From Treponema sp. (GTDB lineage: Bacteria > Spirochaetota > Spirochaetia > Treponematales > Breznakiellaceae), in the NCBI GenBank assembly GCA_031269405.1, contig JAISZE010000007.1, forward strand, positions 1 through 6,340: a stretch of 6,340 nt of DNA. Reading direction: 5' to 3'. A model generated the notes under the pieces. It had not been told where the DNA came from. It saw only the letters and a list, made by a program, of their open reading frames with translations, and did no database searches. Position 1 is the first letter of the stretch, and each line of letters begins with the position of its first letter. Position numbers and translations under genes: made by a program. Shown in pieces: positions 1-4,770 of the stretch.

Positions 1-419
1 ATTTTCCCATTCAGGTGGACAAAGGCCTGGCACCACTCGGAAAGGGCGTTTACTACCGAGACGCCGACGCCGTGGAGGCCGCCTGAGACTTTATAGGAAT
101 TTTTGTCGAATTTGCCCCCCGCGTGGAGGCGGGTCATGACCAGTTCCAGGGCGCTGACGCCCTCTCCGGCGTGAATGTCCACCGGGATACCCCGGCCGTT
201 GTCCTCCACCCGTACCACGTCGTTCCCTTCCAGAACGACCAGGATGTCGTCGCAGAAGCCCTGCATAGCTTCGTCCACCGAGTTGTCCACTACCTCGAAC
301 ACCAGATGGTGAAGCCCGTCGATGCCGGTAGTCCCTATATACATGCCGGGGCGTTTCCGCACCGCCTCAAGACCCTTCAAAACCTGGATACTCTGGGCCG
401 AATAGTTGTTGGTACTCAT
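1..419 (-). CDS. gyrB: DNA gyrase subunit B, N-terminal part (partial, runs off the left edge)
   Basis: GyrB is the ATPase subunit of DNA gyrase, which introduces negative supercoils ahead of replication forks as an A2B2 complex. The minus-strand reading frame starts at the ATG at 419-417 and stays open to position 1, giving 139 codons. The GHKL ATP-binding fold is clear. [12 protein letters not shown] (about residues 40-51) carries the catalytic Glu42 and Mg-binding Asn46. EDNGRGIP (72-79) carries Asp73 and Arg76. HAGGKFD (99-105) precedes GGLHGVG (113-119), the ATP-lid glycine motif. Numbering agrees with E. coli GyrB, which supports this start. ParE shares these motifs, so assignment as GyrB rests also on the position beside dnaA and on the GyrB-like [12 protein letters not shown] start. 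The gene diverges from dnaA. A GAGGA motif lies only one or two bases before the ATG, which is unusually close for a Shine-Dalgarno site. Confidence 0.96.
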   Translation of the reverse strand, partial: MSTNNYSAQSIQVLKGLEAVRKRPGMYIGTTGIDGLHHLVFEVVDNSVDEAMQGFCDDILVVLEGNDVVRVEDNGRGIPVDIHAGEGVSALELVMTRLHAGGKFDKNSYKVSGGLHGVGVSVVNALSEWCQAFVHLNGK

Positions 420-436
420 TTCCTCATTTTAGTCAT
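416..436 (-). other. Six-codon upstream reading frame overlapping the gyrB start
   Basis: On the minus strand an ATG at 436-434 opens a frame of six codons (MTKMRK) whose TGA (418-416) overlaps the gyrB ATG in an ATGA arrangement. A second in-frame ATG lies at 427-425. Such an overlap could couple gyrB translation to a leader peptide. No good Shine-Dalgarno site precedes the first ATG, and the frame is short enough to occur by chance. The same bases can also be read as a promoter -10 element (see the entry at 426-454), which would exclude the leader reading. Confidence 0.15.
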
Positions 437-454
437 CTTGAACAAAAAAGTAAA
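426..454 (-). promoter_or_regulatory. Candidate gyrB promoter placing the transcript start at the ATG
   Basis: On the minus strand TTTACT (454-449) and TAAAAT (431-426) are separated by 17 bases and resemble sigma-70 -35 and -10 elements with two and one mismatches. The -10 ends six bases before the gyrB ATG, so transcription would begin at or within a base or two of the start codon and give a leaderless or nearly leaderless mRNA. This would fit the lack of a properly spaced ribosome binding site. It is inference from two hexamers only, in an AT-rich stretch where such matches are common. Confidence 0.25.
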
Positions 455-465
455 GGAGAAGTAGA

Positions 466-666
466 ATGATAGCTCACTGGCAGGAGTTCAGGCGGAAACA
501 GAAAGAAAAGCCGCCTTTATGGGGACAGAAAGTGGATAGTCTGTGGAAAACTTATTATTATGCGGCTGTTTTCGGGGTACAACGAGGTACAAAAGAAGAT
601 GGTTTTCCAGACCGGCGCCGATGCCGGTTCTTTGTGAAGCTAATTCCTTATAACATAAGGAATTAG
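466..666 (+). CDS. Possible small basic protein of unknown function (66 aa)
   Basis: I do not recognise this protein. The ATG at 466 is preceded by a strong Shine-Dalgarno sequence, AAAGGAG at 452-458, with seven bases between them. That is better than the ribosome binding site of dnaA. The product is rich in Lys and Arg, has a tryptophan-containing start (MIAHWQEFRRKQKEK), a short aromatic and hydrophobic middle (TYYYAAVFGV, about residues 29-38) and a basic tail with an RRR run. It has no signal peptide or recognisable motif. Against a real gene: it lies in the gyrB/dnaA spacer, covers several DnaA-box-like sites and a GC hairpin, and its stop codon falls inside a perfect 14-bp inverted repeat. 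It may be a chance frame across regulatory DNA. Confidence 0.3.
   Translation: MIAHWQEFRRKQKEKPPLWGQKVDSLWKTYYYAAVFGVQRGTKEDGFPDRRRCRFFVKLIPYNIRN
490..516. repeat. Six-bp inverted repeat with a purine-rich 15-base loop
   Basis: AGGCGG at 490-495 and CCGCCT at 511-516 are complementary and flank an A-rich loop. On the plus strand the right arm is followed by TTAT only, too short for a convincing intrinsic terminator. The repeat lies between gyrB and dnaA and inside the possible small reading frame. It may be a weak RNA hairpin or chance. Confidence 0.3.
531..550 (-). promoter_or_regulatory. Pair of DnaA-box-like sites in the gyrB/dnaA spacer
   Basis: TGTGGAAAA at 542-550 is the complement of TTTTCCACA, one mismatch from the consensus DnaA box TTATCCACA. 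AGTGGATAG at 531-539 has two mismatches and lies just before it in the same orientation, 11 bases centre to centre, about one helical turn. Closely phased boxes suit cooperative DnaA binding. The single-mismatch site is the more credible. A further two-mismatch site, TTTTCCAGA, lies at 603-611. Confidence 0.5.
610..629 (+). other. GC-rich hairpin, possible weak terminator
   Basis: ACCGGC at 611-616 pairs with GCCGGT at 623-628 across a six-base loop, with one extra G-T pair at 610/629. The sequence after it, TCTTTG, is only mildly T-rich. It could be a weak intrinsic terminator for rightward transcripts or a structured part of the spacer. It lies within the possible small gene, so the two readings are partly in conflict. 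Confidence 0.25.
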
Positions 667-668
667 CT
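638..668. repeat. Perfect 14-bp inverted repeat with a 3-base spacer
   Basis: AGCTAATTCCTTAT at 638-651 is the exact reverse complement of ATAAGGAATTAGCT at 655-668, separated only by AAC. There is no T-run on either side, so it is not a standard intrinsic terminator. The site lies between two groups of DnaA-box-like sequences, about 65 bases upstream of the putative dnaA promoter, and includes the stop codon of the possible small gene. Such a symmetrical site could be an operator for a dimeric regulator, a cruciform-forming element or a binding site for an origin protein. The sequence itself does not choose among these. Confidence 0.85.
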
Positions 669-727
669 ATAAATACTATTCAAATATTAAGTTATAGAAA
701 CGGAAAAAACAAGAATTTTGGAGATTT

Positions 728-736
728 TGTGGTTTA
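728..736 (-). promoter_or_regulatory. Weak DnaA-box-like site at the dnaA -35
   Basis: TGTGGTTTA has two mismatches to TGTGGATAA, the complement of the consensus DnaA box. It overlaps the putative -35 element of dnaA and lies 25 bases upstream, start to start, of the perfect box at 753-761 in the same orientation. Taken alone it would be unremarkable. Its position makes a role in autoregulation conceivable. Confidence 0.3.
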
Positions 737-762
737 CAAAAGCGTTCAAAATTGTGGATAAT
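733..762 (+). promoter_or_regulatory. Candidate dnaA promoter
   Basis: TTTACA (733-738) and GATAAT (757-762) each differ from the sigma-70 consensus by one base and are 18 bases apart. Transcription would start near position 769, giving a leader of roughly 48 bases before the dnaA ATG at 817. The perfect DnaA box at 753-761 covers nearly the whole -10, so bound DnaA would be expected to block polymerase. This is the familiar autorepression design for dnaA. The promoter is inferred from sequence alone. Confidence 0.5.
753..761 (-). promoter_or_regulatory. Perfect consensus DnaA box upstream of dnaA
   Basis: TGTGGATAA is the exact reverse complement of the high-affinity DnaA box TTATCCACA. It is the only perfect 9-mer I found in the non-coding parts of the window. 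It lies 55 bases before dnaA and overlaps the putative -10 element. It may serve both as an autoregulatory operator and as part of an upstream half of the origin. Confidence 0.8.
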
Positions 763-816
763 ATGTTAATAAATACGATGAAAACGGCATGAAATAGATA
801 ATTTGGGGTTTTACCG

Positions 817-2244
817 ATGGCTGATTGGGATTACAAACCGTTCTGGAACGAAACAATAAACCAACTGCGCCAGGAGCTGGGAGAAGAGGAATTTACCATC
901 TGGCTCAGCAATCTTGGGTATCTGAAAGCCTCGGAAACCGAAATTGTGGCTTCAGTCCCTTCGGTCTTTTTCCGGGATCAGTTCAAATCCCGGTACCACA
1001 GCAGGATCCAGGAAAAACTCCGGGAACTTTCGGGGAAGGACCTCTCTATTTCCCTGGAGGTCGCCATCCGGGAGGCTTCGGGCACTGTGGAAAAGGAAAA
1101 AACCGCTGAAAAACCTAAGCCCCCATCCCGCCCTGAAGGGGCCCAGCCGCCCGGAGGGGCGCAAAGTACGGCAGGGGCAAAACCGGGGGCCAAAAAACGC
1201 CATCCCCAACTCCAGGAAGATTATACCTTCGAGACCTTTGTAGTAGGGGACGACAATAACTTCGCCTTCAACGCCTCTTCGGCAGTGGCCCGGAACCCCG
1301 GAACCTCCAAAGACTACAATCCCCTCCTCATCTACGGCGGCGTAGGTCTGGGAAAAACCCATCTGATGCAGGCTATCGGCCATTATATCCACAATAACTC
1401 GGAATTGAAGGTGCTCTATATAACCGCCGAAGGTTTTATGCATGATTTTATAGAGATGCTGGGCCAGAAAAAGATGAATGATTTTAAAAAAAAGTACCGT
1501 TATGTAGACGCCCTGCTTATCGACGATATCCATACCTTTGAAAAAGGTGACAGGACCCAGGAAGAACTCTATTACACTTTTGAAGCCCTGTATAACGCCA
1601 AAAAACAGATCATTTTTACCTGCGACCGGCCTATATCGGAACTCAAAAACATGGCTGAACGTCTCAAAACCCGGTTTAGCTGGGGTTTGAGCGTGGATCT
1701 CAAGCCGCCGAATTACGAAACCCGCTACGCAATCCTCAAAAAGAAGATGGAAACCAGAAATGTAACGGTCCCTAAGGAAGTCATTGAACTTATCAGCAAA
1801 AATATATCCTCTAATGTTAGGGATTTGGAAGGGGCTCTCAATAAATTGACGGCTTATGCGGAAATGCTTAAACAGCCTATTACCATAGAAATAGCCCAGC
1901 GGGAGCTAAAAGATATTTTCGCTTCCCCTAAACAGGGAAATTTATCCATAGAGACTATACAGCGGGTAGCAGCGGATTATTTTCACCTATCCCCTATAGA
2001 TCTTAAGGGCAAAAAACGGAGCCAGGGCATAGTCAGGGCCCGGCATATTGCTATGTACCTGGCCCGTACCATAACGGAATATTCTTTTACCGAAATAGGG
2101 CAGTCTTTCGGGGACCGGGACCATTCCACAGTGCTGGTTTCATGCGACAAAATAGAAAACGAAATCAGAACCGACACGAACCTCTATTCGGTTATACAGG
2201 AACTGAACCGTATGATAAAAGAATACGGCGCCAAAAACGGATAA
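817..2244 (+). CDS. dnaA: Chromosomal replication initiator protein DnaA
   Basis: DnaA binds DnaA boxes at oriC, assembles as an ATP-bound filament and melts the origin. The 475-residue product has all four domains. Domain I (about 1-88) begins with the WDY..FW motif. A Pro/Gly/Ala/Lys-rich linker (about 90-130) is domain II. The AAA+ core (about 131-345) has Walker A GGVGLGKTH (174-182), Walker B LLIDDIH (233-239), sensor I around TCDR (268-271), an arginine finger in RLKTRF (Arg286) and sensor II in VRDLEGAL (Arg335). The C-terminal helix-turn-helix (about 375-475) contains the signature DRDHSTVL (433-440). Two small oddities are Cys269 at sensor I and Val441 where many DnaAs have His. The ATG at 817 suits the family N-terminus, but its ribosome binding site is poor: only GGGG at 805-808. 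The gene diverges from gyrB and is flanked by DnaA-box clusters. Confidence 0.98.
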   Translation: MADWDYKPFWNETINQLRQELGEEEFTIWLSNLGYLKASETEIVASVPSVFFRDQFKSRYHSRIQEKLRELSGKDLSISLEVAIREASGTVEKEKTAEKPKPPSRPEGAQPPGGAQSTAGAKPGAKKRHPQLQEDYTFETFVVGDDNNFAFNASSAVARNPGTSKDYNPLLIYGGVGLGKTHLMQAIGHYIHNNSELKVLYITAEGFMHDFIEMLGQKKMNDFKKKYRYVDALLIDDIHTFEKGDRTQEELYYTFEALYNAKKQIIFTCDRPISELKNMAERLKTRFSWGLSVDLKPPNYETRYAILKKKMETRNVTVPKEVIELISKNISSNVRDLEGALNKLTAYAEMLKQPITIEIAQRELKDIFASPKQGNLSIETIQRVAADYFHLSPIDLKGKKRSQGIVRARHIAMYLARTITEYSFTEIGQSFGDRDHSTVLVSCDKIENEIRTDTNLYSVIQELNRMIKEYGAKNG

Positions 2245-2258
2245 TGCTTGAGCCTGCG

Positions 2259-2283
2259 CCGCTCTGCCTCCCCTGCAGAGCGG
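2259..2283 (+). terminator. Hairpin after dnaA, probable weak terminator
   Basis: CCGCTCTGC (2259-2267) pairs perfectly with GCAGAGCGG (2275-2283) across the seven-base loop CTCCCCT, 15 bases after the dnaA stop. The stem is stable and GC-rich. The downstream sequence, ACTCTTGGGG then TTGGTTTATT, is T-rich only later, so this is a poor match to a textbook intrinsic terminator. It could reduce read-through into the origin or stabilise the dnaA mRNA end. Confidence 0.5.
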
Positions 2284-2324
2284 ACTCTTGGGGTTGGTTT
2301 ATTCTTGAAAAAGGGTTATTATAG

Positions 2325-2333
2325 CGTGGATAA
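2325..2333 (-). promoter_or_regulatory. DnaA box, one mismatch
   Basis: CGTGGATAA differs from TGTGGATAA, the complement of the consensus box, only at the first base. It is the best box at the left side of the dnaA-dnaN spacer. Confidence 0.65.
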
Positions 2334-2353
2334 GAGGGTTGAAAAAATCCAGA

Positions 2354-2362
2354 CGTGGAAAA
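2354..2362 (-). promoter_or_regulatory. DnaA-box-like site, two mismatches
   Basis: CGTGGAAAA lies 29 bases after the start of the previous box in the same orientation. It differs from the consensus in the first base and in the A/T-rich half. It is supported mainly by its place in the cluster. Confidence 0.4.
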
Positions 2363-2373
2363 CTCAGGAGCAT

Positions 2374-2400
2374 GGTGGAAAAAAGGGTGTTTTTTCCATA
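2374..2400. promoter_or_regulatory. Two opposed DnaA-box-like sites forming an inverted repeat
   Basis: GGTGGAAAA (2374-2382) faces TTTTCCATA (2392-2400), each two mismatches from the consensus in its own orientation. Together they make a perfect 9-bp inverted repeat, TGGAAAAAA (2376-2384) against TTTTTTCCA (2390-2398), around GGGTG. The second arm carries six T, so a rightward transcript could also form a weak terminator here. Confidence 0.4.
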
Positions 2401-2409
2401 ATTCAACTA

Positions 2410-2444
2410 GAGCTTAATTTCATATAATATAATGAATTAAGTTC
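2410..2444. repeat. AT-rich imperfect palindrome before the unwinding region
   Basis: GAGCTTAATT (2410-2419) pairs with AATTAAGTTC (2435-2444) with a single mismatch. The centre, around CATATAATATAATG, is also nearly symmetrical. The right arm ends two bases before the DnaA box at 2446-2454. It may be a protein-binding site or an easily melted element in the origin. It also contains two overlapping TATAAT hexamers. Confidence 0.6.
2423..2433 (+). promoter_or_regulatory. Candidate -10 region for dnaN
   Basis: Two overlapping consensus -10 hexamers (TATAAT) occur at 2423-2428 and 2428-2433. No good -35 lies at the proper distance; TTCAAC at 2402-2407 is 15 bases before the first. Transcription from here would cross the unwinding region and start dnaN about 90 bases downstream. 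In AT-rich DNA such hexamers are common, so confidence is limited. Confidence 0.35.
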
Positions 2445-2445
2445 G

Positions 2446-2454
2446 TTTTCCACA
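2446..2454 (+). promoter_or_regulatory. DnaA box next to the unwinding region
   Basis: TTTTCCACA has one mismatch to TTATCCACA. It reads on the plus strand and points towards the GC patch and DnaA-trios that begin 12 bases further on. In the Bacillus model the box beside the trios loads the DnaA filament that extends onto single-stranded DNA, so this is the likely nucleation site. Confidence 0.75.
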
Positions 2455-2465
2455 TATTTTGCCCC

Positions 2466-2507
2466 CTATTACTACTATTACTATTTATATATATTTATAT
2501 AATAATA
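2466..2507 (+). other. DnaA-trio array and AT-rich unwinding element
   Basis: Six consecutive triplets CTA, TTA, CTA, CTA, TTA, CTA run from 2466 to 2483 and match the complement of the published DnaA-trio pattern 3'-(G/A)AT-5'. They directly follow GCCCCC and lead into an uninterrupted A/T tract at 2482-2507. This is where DNA would first open. The tract ends at the dnaN ribosome binding site, so the element doubles as the dnaN leader. Confidence 0.8.
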
Positions 2508-2517
2508 GGAGAAGGAG
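2507..2517 (+). promoter_or_regulatory. dnaN ribosome binding site
   Basis: AGGAGAAGGAG is a double Shine-Dalgarno sequence, ending ten bases before the ATG at 2528. It settles the dnaN start: an upstream in-frame TTG at 2459 would place the DnaA-trio DNA inside the protein and add a non-homologous Tyr/Arg-rich N-terminus. Confidence 0.85.
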
Positions 2518-2527
2518 AATTCAGTAT

Positions 2528-3625
2528 ATGAAGTTCATTTGTGACCGAAACATATTGTTAAAAGAAATCGCCATTGCCAATGAAATTATCGCATCAAAAA
2601 ATGCAATCTCGATTCTGTCCAATATTTATCTTGAAGCTCTGGATGACGCTTTGATTATCAAGGCCACAGATATGAAAGTTAATTTTGAGACAAAAGTTCC
2701 TGTAGATGTTAAGGAAACTGGTGCGGTAACAGTGTACGGGGACAAATTTTTCGGAATTCTTAACTCTATTCCTGACGGTGAAGTTGAATTTGACCAGCAA
2801 GAAGCTAAAATAACGATAAAAGCTTCCGTAAAAAAGGCCCGTTGGCAGCTTAAAAGCATAGCTTCTGATAAATTTCCTGAATTTACCGCTTCGGCTTCGG
2901 ATTTTTTTGAAATTCCTGTCAGGGAATTTAAGGAAATGATACAGGAGACTGTTTTTGCGGTTTCAGATGACGAAACCAGGTACTTTATGAACGGGGTTTT
3001 CTTTGAAAAAAACGATGACAAGTTTATTATGGTTGCCACCGACGGCCGCCGCCTGGCGTATATCAGCAAGGAAGCCCAGGGGATAAAAGACTTTTCGGGC
3101 ATAATCATACCGCCCAAAATCCTCAATATTGTGATGAAGCGGGCAGGGGATGAGGGTATGATAGGGATATCCGTTACCGATAAGACTATTTTCGTCCAGT
3201 TTGGTTCTTACAAGCTATCTTCGATGCTGATTGAAGGACAGTTCCCCAATTACCGCCGGGTTATTCCTGAAAACCAGAATTTTATCTTTATCGTGAACCG
3301 CCTGGAAATGCTGGACGCCCTTAAGCGGGTTTCCCTCTTAGTGGAGCAGAAATCCCACAGGGTTTATTTGGGAGTAGCTTCCGGCGTGGTTTCGGTGTAC
3401 TGCGAGGAAAACGAAATAGGCAACGCCAGGGAGGAAATACCCTGTAAGTACGATGGTAGCGAGGTTTCTATTGCCCTGAACTACCGGTACATCGAGGAAC
3501 CCTTTAAGGTAATAGACAGCGAAGATATAAGCATCCATTTTACGGAACCTAATAAGGCTATTACCATTACGCCTGTACCTGAAAAGGACTTTTTTCATAT
3601 TATCATGCCTATGCAGTTGGATTAA
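2528..3625 (+). CDS. dnaN: DNA polymerase III subunit beta (sliding clamp)
   Basis: The beta clamp forms a ring-shaped dimer that holds DNA polymerase III and many repair proteins on DNA. The 365-residue product has the normal family length and three repeated clamp domains (about 1-118, 119-245, 246-365). Family landmarks are the start MKFICDRN, ATDGRRLA (170-177), EGQFPNYRRVIP (236-247) and the C-terminal MPMQL (360-364), which helps form the binding pocket for clamp-interacting peptides. The ATG at 2528 is chosen because it gives the standard N-terminus and has a strong ribosome binding site. The first part of the gene looks more AT-rich than dnaA's middle or recF. This may reflect closeness to the origin and not transfer. 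recF follows after 11 bases, so the two are probably cotranscribed. Confidence 0.98.
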   Translation: MKFICDRNILLKEIAIANEIIASKNAISILSNIYLEALDDALIIKATDMKVNFETKVPVDVKETGAVTVYGDKFFGILNSIPDGEVEFDQQEAKITIKASVKKARWQLKSIASDKFPEFTASASDFFEIPVREFKEMIQETVFAVSDDETRYFMNGVFFEKNDDKFIMVATDGRRLAYISKEAQGIKDFSGIIIPPKILNIVMKRAGDEGMIGISVTDKTIFVQFGSYKLSSMLIEGQFPNYRRVIPENQNFIFIVNRLEMLDALKRVSLLVEQKSHRVYLGVASGVVSVYCEENEIGNAREEIPCKYDGSEVSIALNYRYIEEPFKVIDSEDISIHFTEPNKAITITPVPEKDFFHIIMPMQLD

Positions 3626-3636
3626 TACTTCCCGTT

Positions 3637-4770
3637 ATGGGATTCGTTTCTCTGCGGACCGCCGCATTTCGTAATCTGGCAGACGCCGAAACCGATACCC
3701 GGGGAAAGGACATTTTCCTGGTAGGTGAAAACGGCCAGGGTAAAACGAATTTTCTGGAAGCCCTTTATTATTGTTCCTATGGTTCTTCTTTTCGGGGAGT
3801 CAGGGACAGTGAACTGGTACGGACCGGGGAAAAGGACTGCGCTGTTCAGGCTAAACTGGAAACTTCCGGTTTCGGCCCGGAGGCCGGATTTACCTGGTCG
3901 CAGGTTACTTTTCAGAATGGTAAAAAAACCATCGCCCTGGACGGGAAACGCCTTGAAGACCGGAAGGACCTTTTAGGCGCCGCTCCGTGCATTGTTTTAT
4001 GTCATGAAGACATGGAATTCGCCGCAGGCCCTCCTGAACGGAGGCGCTGGTTTTTTGATCAAACCAGGAGCCTTTCCGACCCGGTATATTTGGAGGATCT
4101 CCGCAGTTACCGCCAGGTCCTTAAAAGCCGTAATCTTGTATTGAAGGAAAATAGGGGGTTTTCCCCAGGCGCTGAATTTAACGCGCTTCTGGATTCCCTG
4201 GATCCCCAACTGGCAGGTTACGGTTTACGGCTCATGGAAAAAAGGCGGGCCGAGGCTGAAGCGTTTTCTCTCATTTTTGAGCCCCTTTACCGGGAAATCT
4301 CCGGCTTAGACGGCATTACGGTGCGTTATGTCTCTTCCTGGAAAGAAGACACTCTTGAAGGGATCGCCAGCGAACTTGCCCGGCGCAGGGAAGGGGATCT
4401 GGCTTTCGGCGTGTCCCTTTCAGGCCCCCACAGGGACCGCTATGTATTTGTGCGCAAGGGGCACGAGTTTTCCGGCAAAGCCTCTACCGGCCAGCGCCGC
4501 CTTCTGGCTCTGCTGCTCCGGGTGGCCCAGGCCAGGGGGTTTTCCGAAAAAACCAGGAAAAATCCGGTTTTGCTTCTGGACGATGTGCTCCTGGAACTGG
4601 ACGGCGAGAAACGGCGGAGGTTCCTTTCTATAATGCCTGAATACGATCAGGCCTTCTATACCTTTTTGCCCGGAGAGCCTTATCAACGGTATTGTAAGGA
4701 CGATACGATTGTGTATTATGTTGAAGCAGGGACGCTTTTAAGGGATAGGGGCACCGGCCAGGGGGATTGA
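3637..4770 (+). CDS. recF: DNA replication and repair protein RecF
   Basis: RecF is an SMC-like ATPase that, with RecO and RecR, loads RecA at single-strand gaps and helps restart stalled forks. The 377-residue product has Walker A GENGQGKT (30-37), the SGPHRD motif (262-267), the ABC-type signature STGQRR (283-288) and Walker B with D-loop VLLLDDVLLELD (311-322). The length is normal. The ATG at 3637 gives the usual start, with SLR..AFRN close to the N-terminus. No Shine-Dalgarno site is seen in the 11-base gap after dnaN, so translation may depend on ribosomes finishing dnaN. The C-terminal tail after about residue 340 (YTFLPGEPY onwards) looks divergent from the usual RecF ending and closes with a Gly-rich tail. 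The stop codon overlaps the next start by one base (TGATG). Confidence 0.96.
   Translation: MGFVSLRTAAFRNLADAETDTRGKDIFLVGENGQGKTNFLEALYYCSYGSSFRGVRDSELVRTGEKDCAVQAKLETSGFGPEAGFTWSQVTFQNGKKTIALDGKRLEDRKDLLGAAPCIVLCHEDMEFAAGPPERRRWFFDQTRSLSDPVYLEDLRSYRQVLKSRNLVLKENRGFSPGAEFNALLDSLDPQLAGYGLRLMEKRRAEAEAFSLIFEPLYREISGLDGITVRYVSSWKEDTLEGIASELARRREGDLAFGVSLSGPHRDRYVFVRKGHEFSGKASTGQRRLLALLLRVAQARGFSEKTRKNPVLLLDDVLLELDGEKRRRFLSIMPEYDQAFYTFLPGEPYQRYCKDDTIVYYVEAGTLLRDRGTGQGD

Larger units (their letters stand above)
2321..2507 (+). other. oriC: Predicted chromosomal replication origin (oriC)
   Basis: The dnaA-dnaN spacer holds, left to right: DnaA-box-like sites at 2325-2333, 2354-2362, 2374-2382 and 2392-2400; a palindrome at 2410-2444; a box at 2446-2454; a GC-rich patch GCCCCC at 2461-2466; six triplets CTA TTA CTA CTA TTA CTA at 2466-2483; and an all-A/T stretch through 2507. 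The end of this series follows the basal unwinding layout of Bacillus subtilis (DnaA box, GC patch, DnaA-trios, AT-rich DNA), on the same side of dnaA and in the same orientation. Exact outer limits are uncertain. The upstream boxes at 531-550 and 753-761 may form a second half, giving a bipartite origin. Confidence 0.85.

Noticed and set aside
123..464. Plus-strand open frame of 113 codons at the left edge
   Set aside because: It lies almost wholly antisense to gyrB, whose minus-strand translation matches the GHKL motifs. The plus-strand product has no recognisable features.
576..592. Direct repeat GGTACAA at 576-582 and 586-592, ten bases apart
   Set aside because: Only seven bases long and two copies. 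Helical spacing is suggestive but too little to claim a binding site.
1486..1493. Run of eight A inside dnaA as a programmed slippage site
   Set aside because: It encodes Lys codons in a normally Lys-rich part of the AAA+ domain, and the frame continues intact on both sides. No downstream alternative frame looks meaningful.
952..1533. Long minus-strand open frame of 193 codons
   Set aside because: It is antisense to dnaA, whose domains are continuous through this stretch. The length reflects codon bias in the real frame.
2459..2527. Upstream TTG start adding 23 residues to DnaN
   Set aside because: The extension would translate the DnaA-trio and AT-rich unwinding DNA into a Tyr/Arg-rich peptide not found in clamps. 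The ATG at 2528 has a strong ribosome binding site and the standard N-terminus.
2626..3126. Minus-strand open frame of 166 codons
   Set aside because: It is antisense to the clearly coding dnaN and lacks a plausible ribosome binding site or family resemblance.
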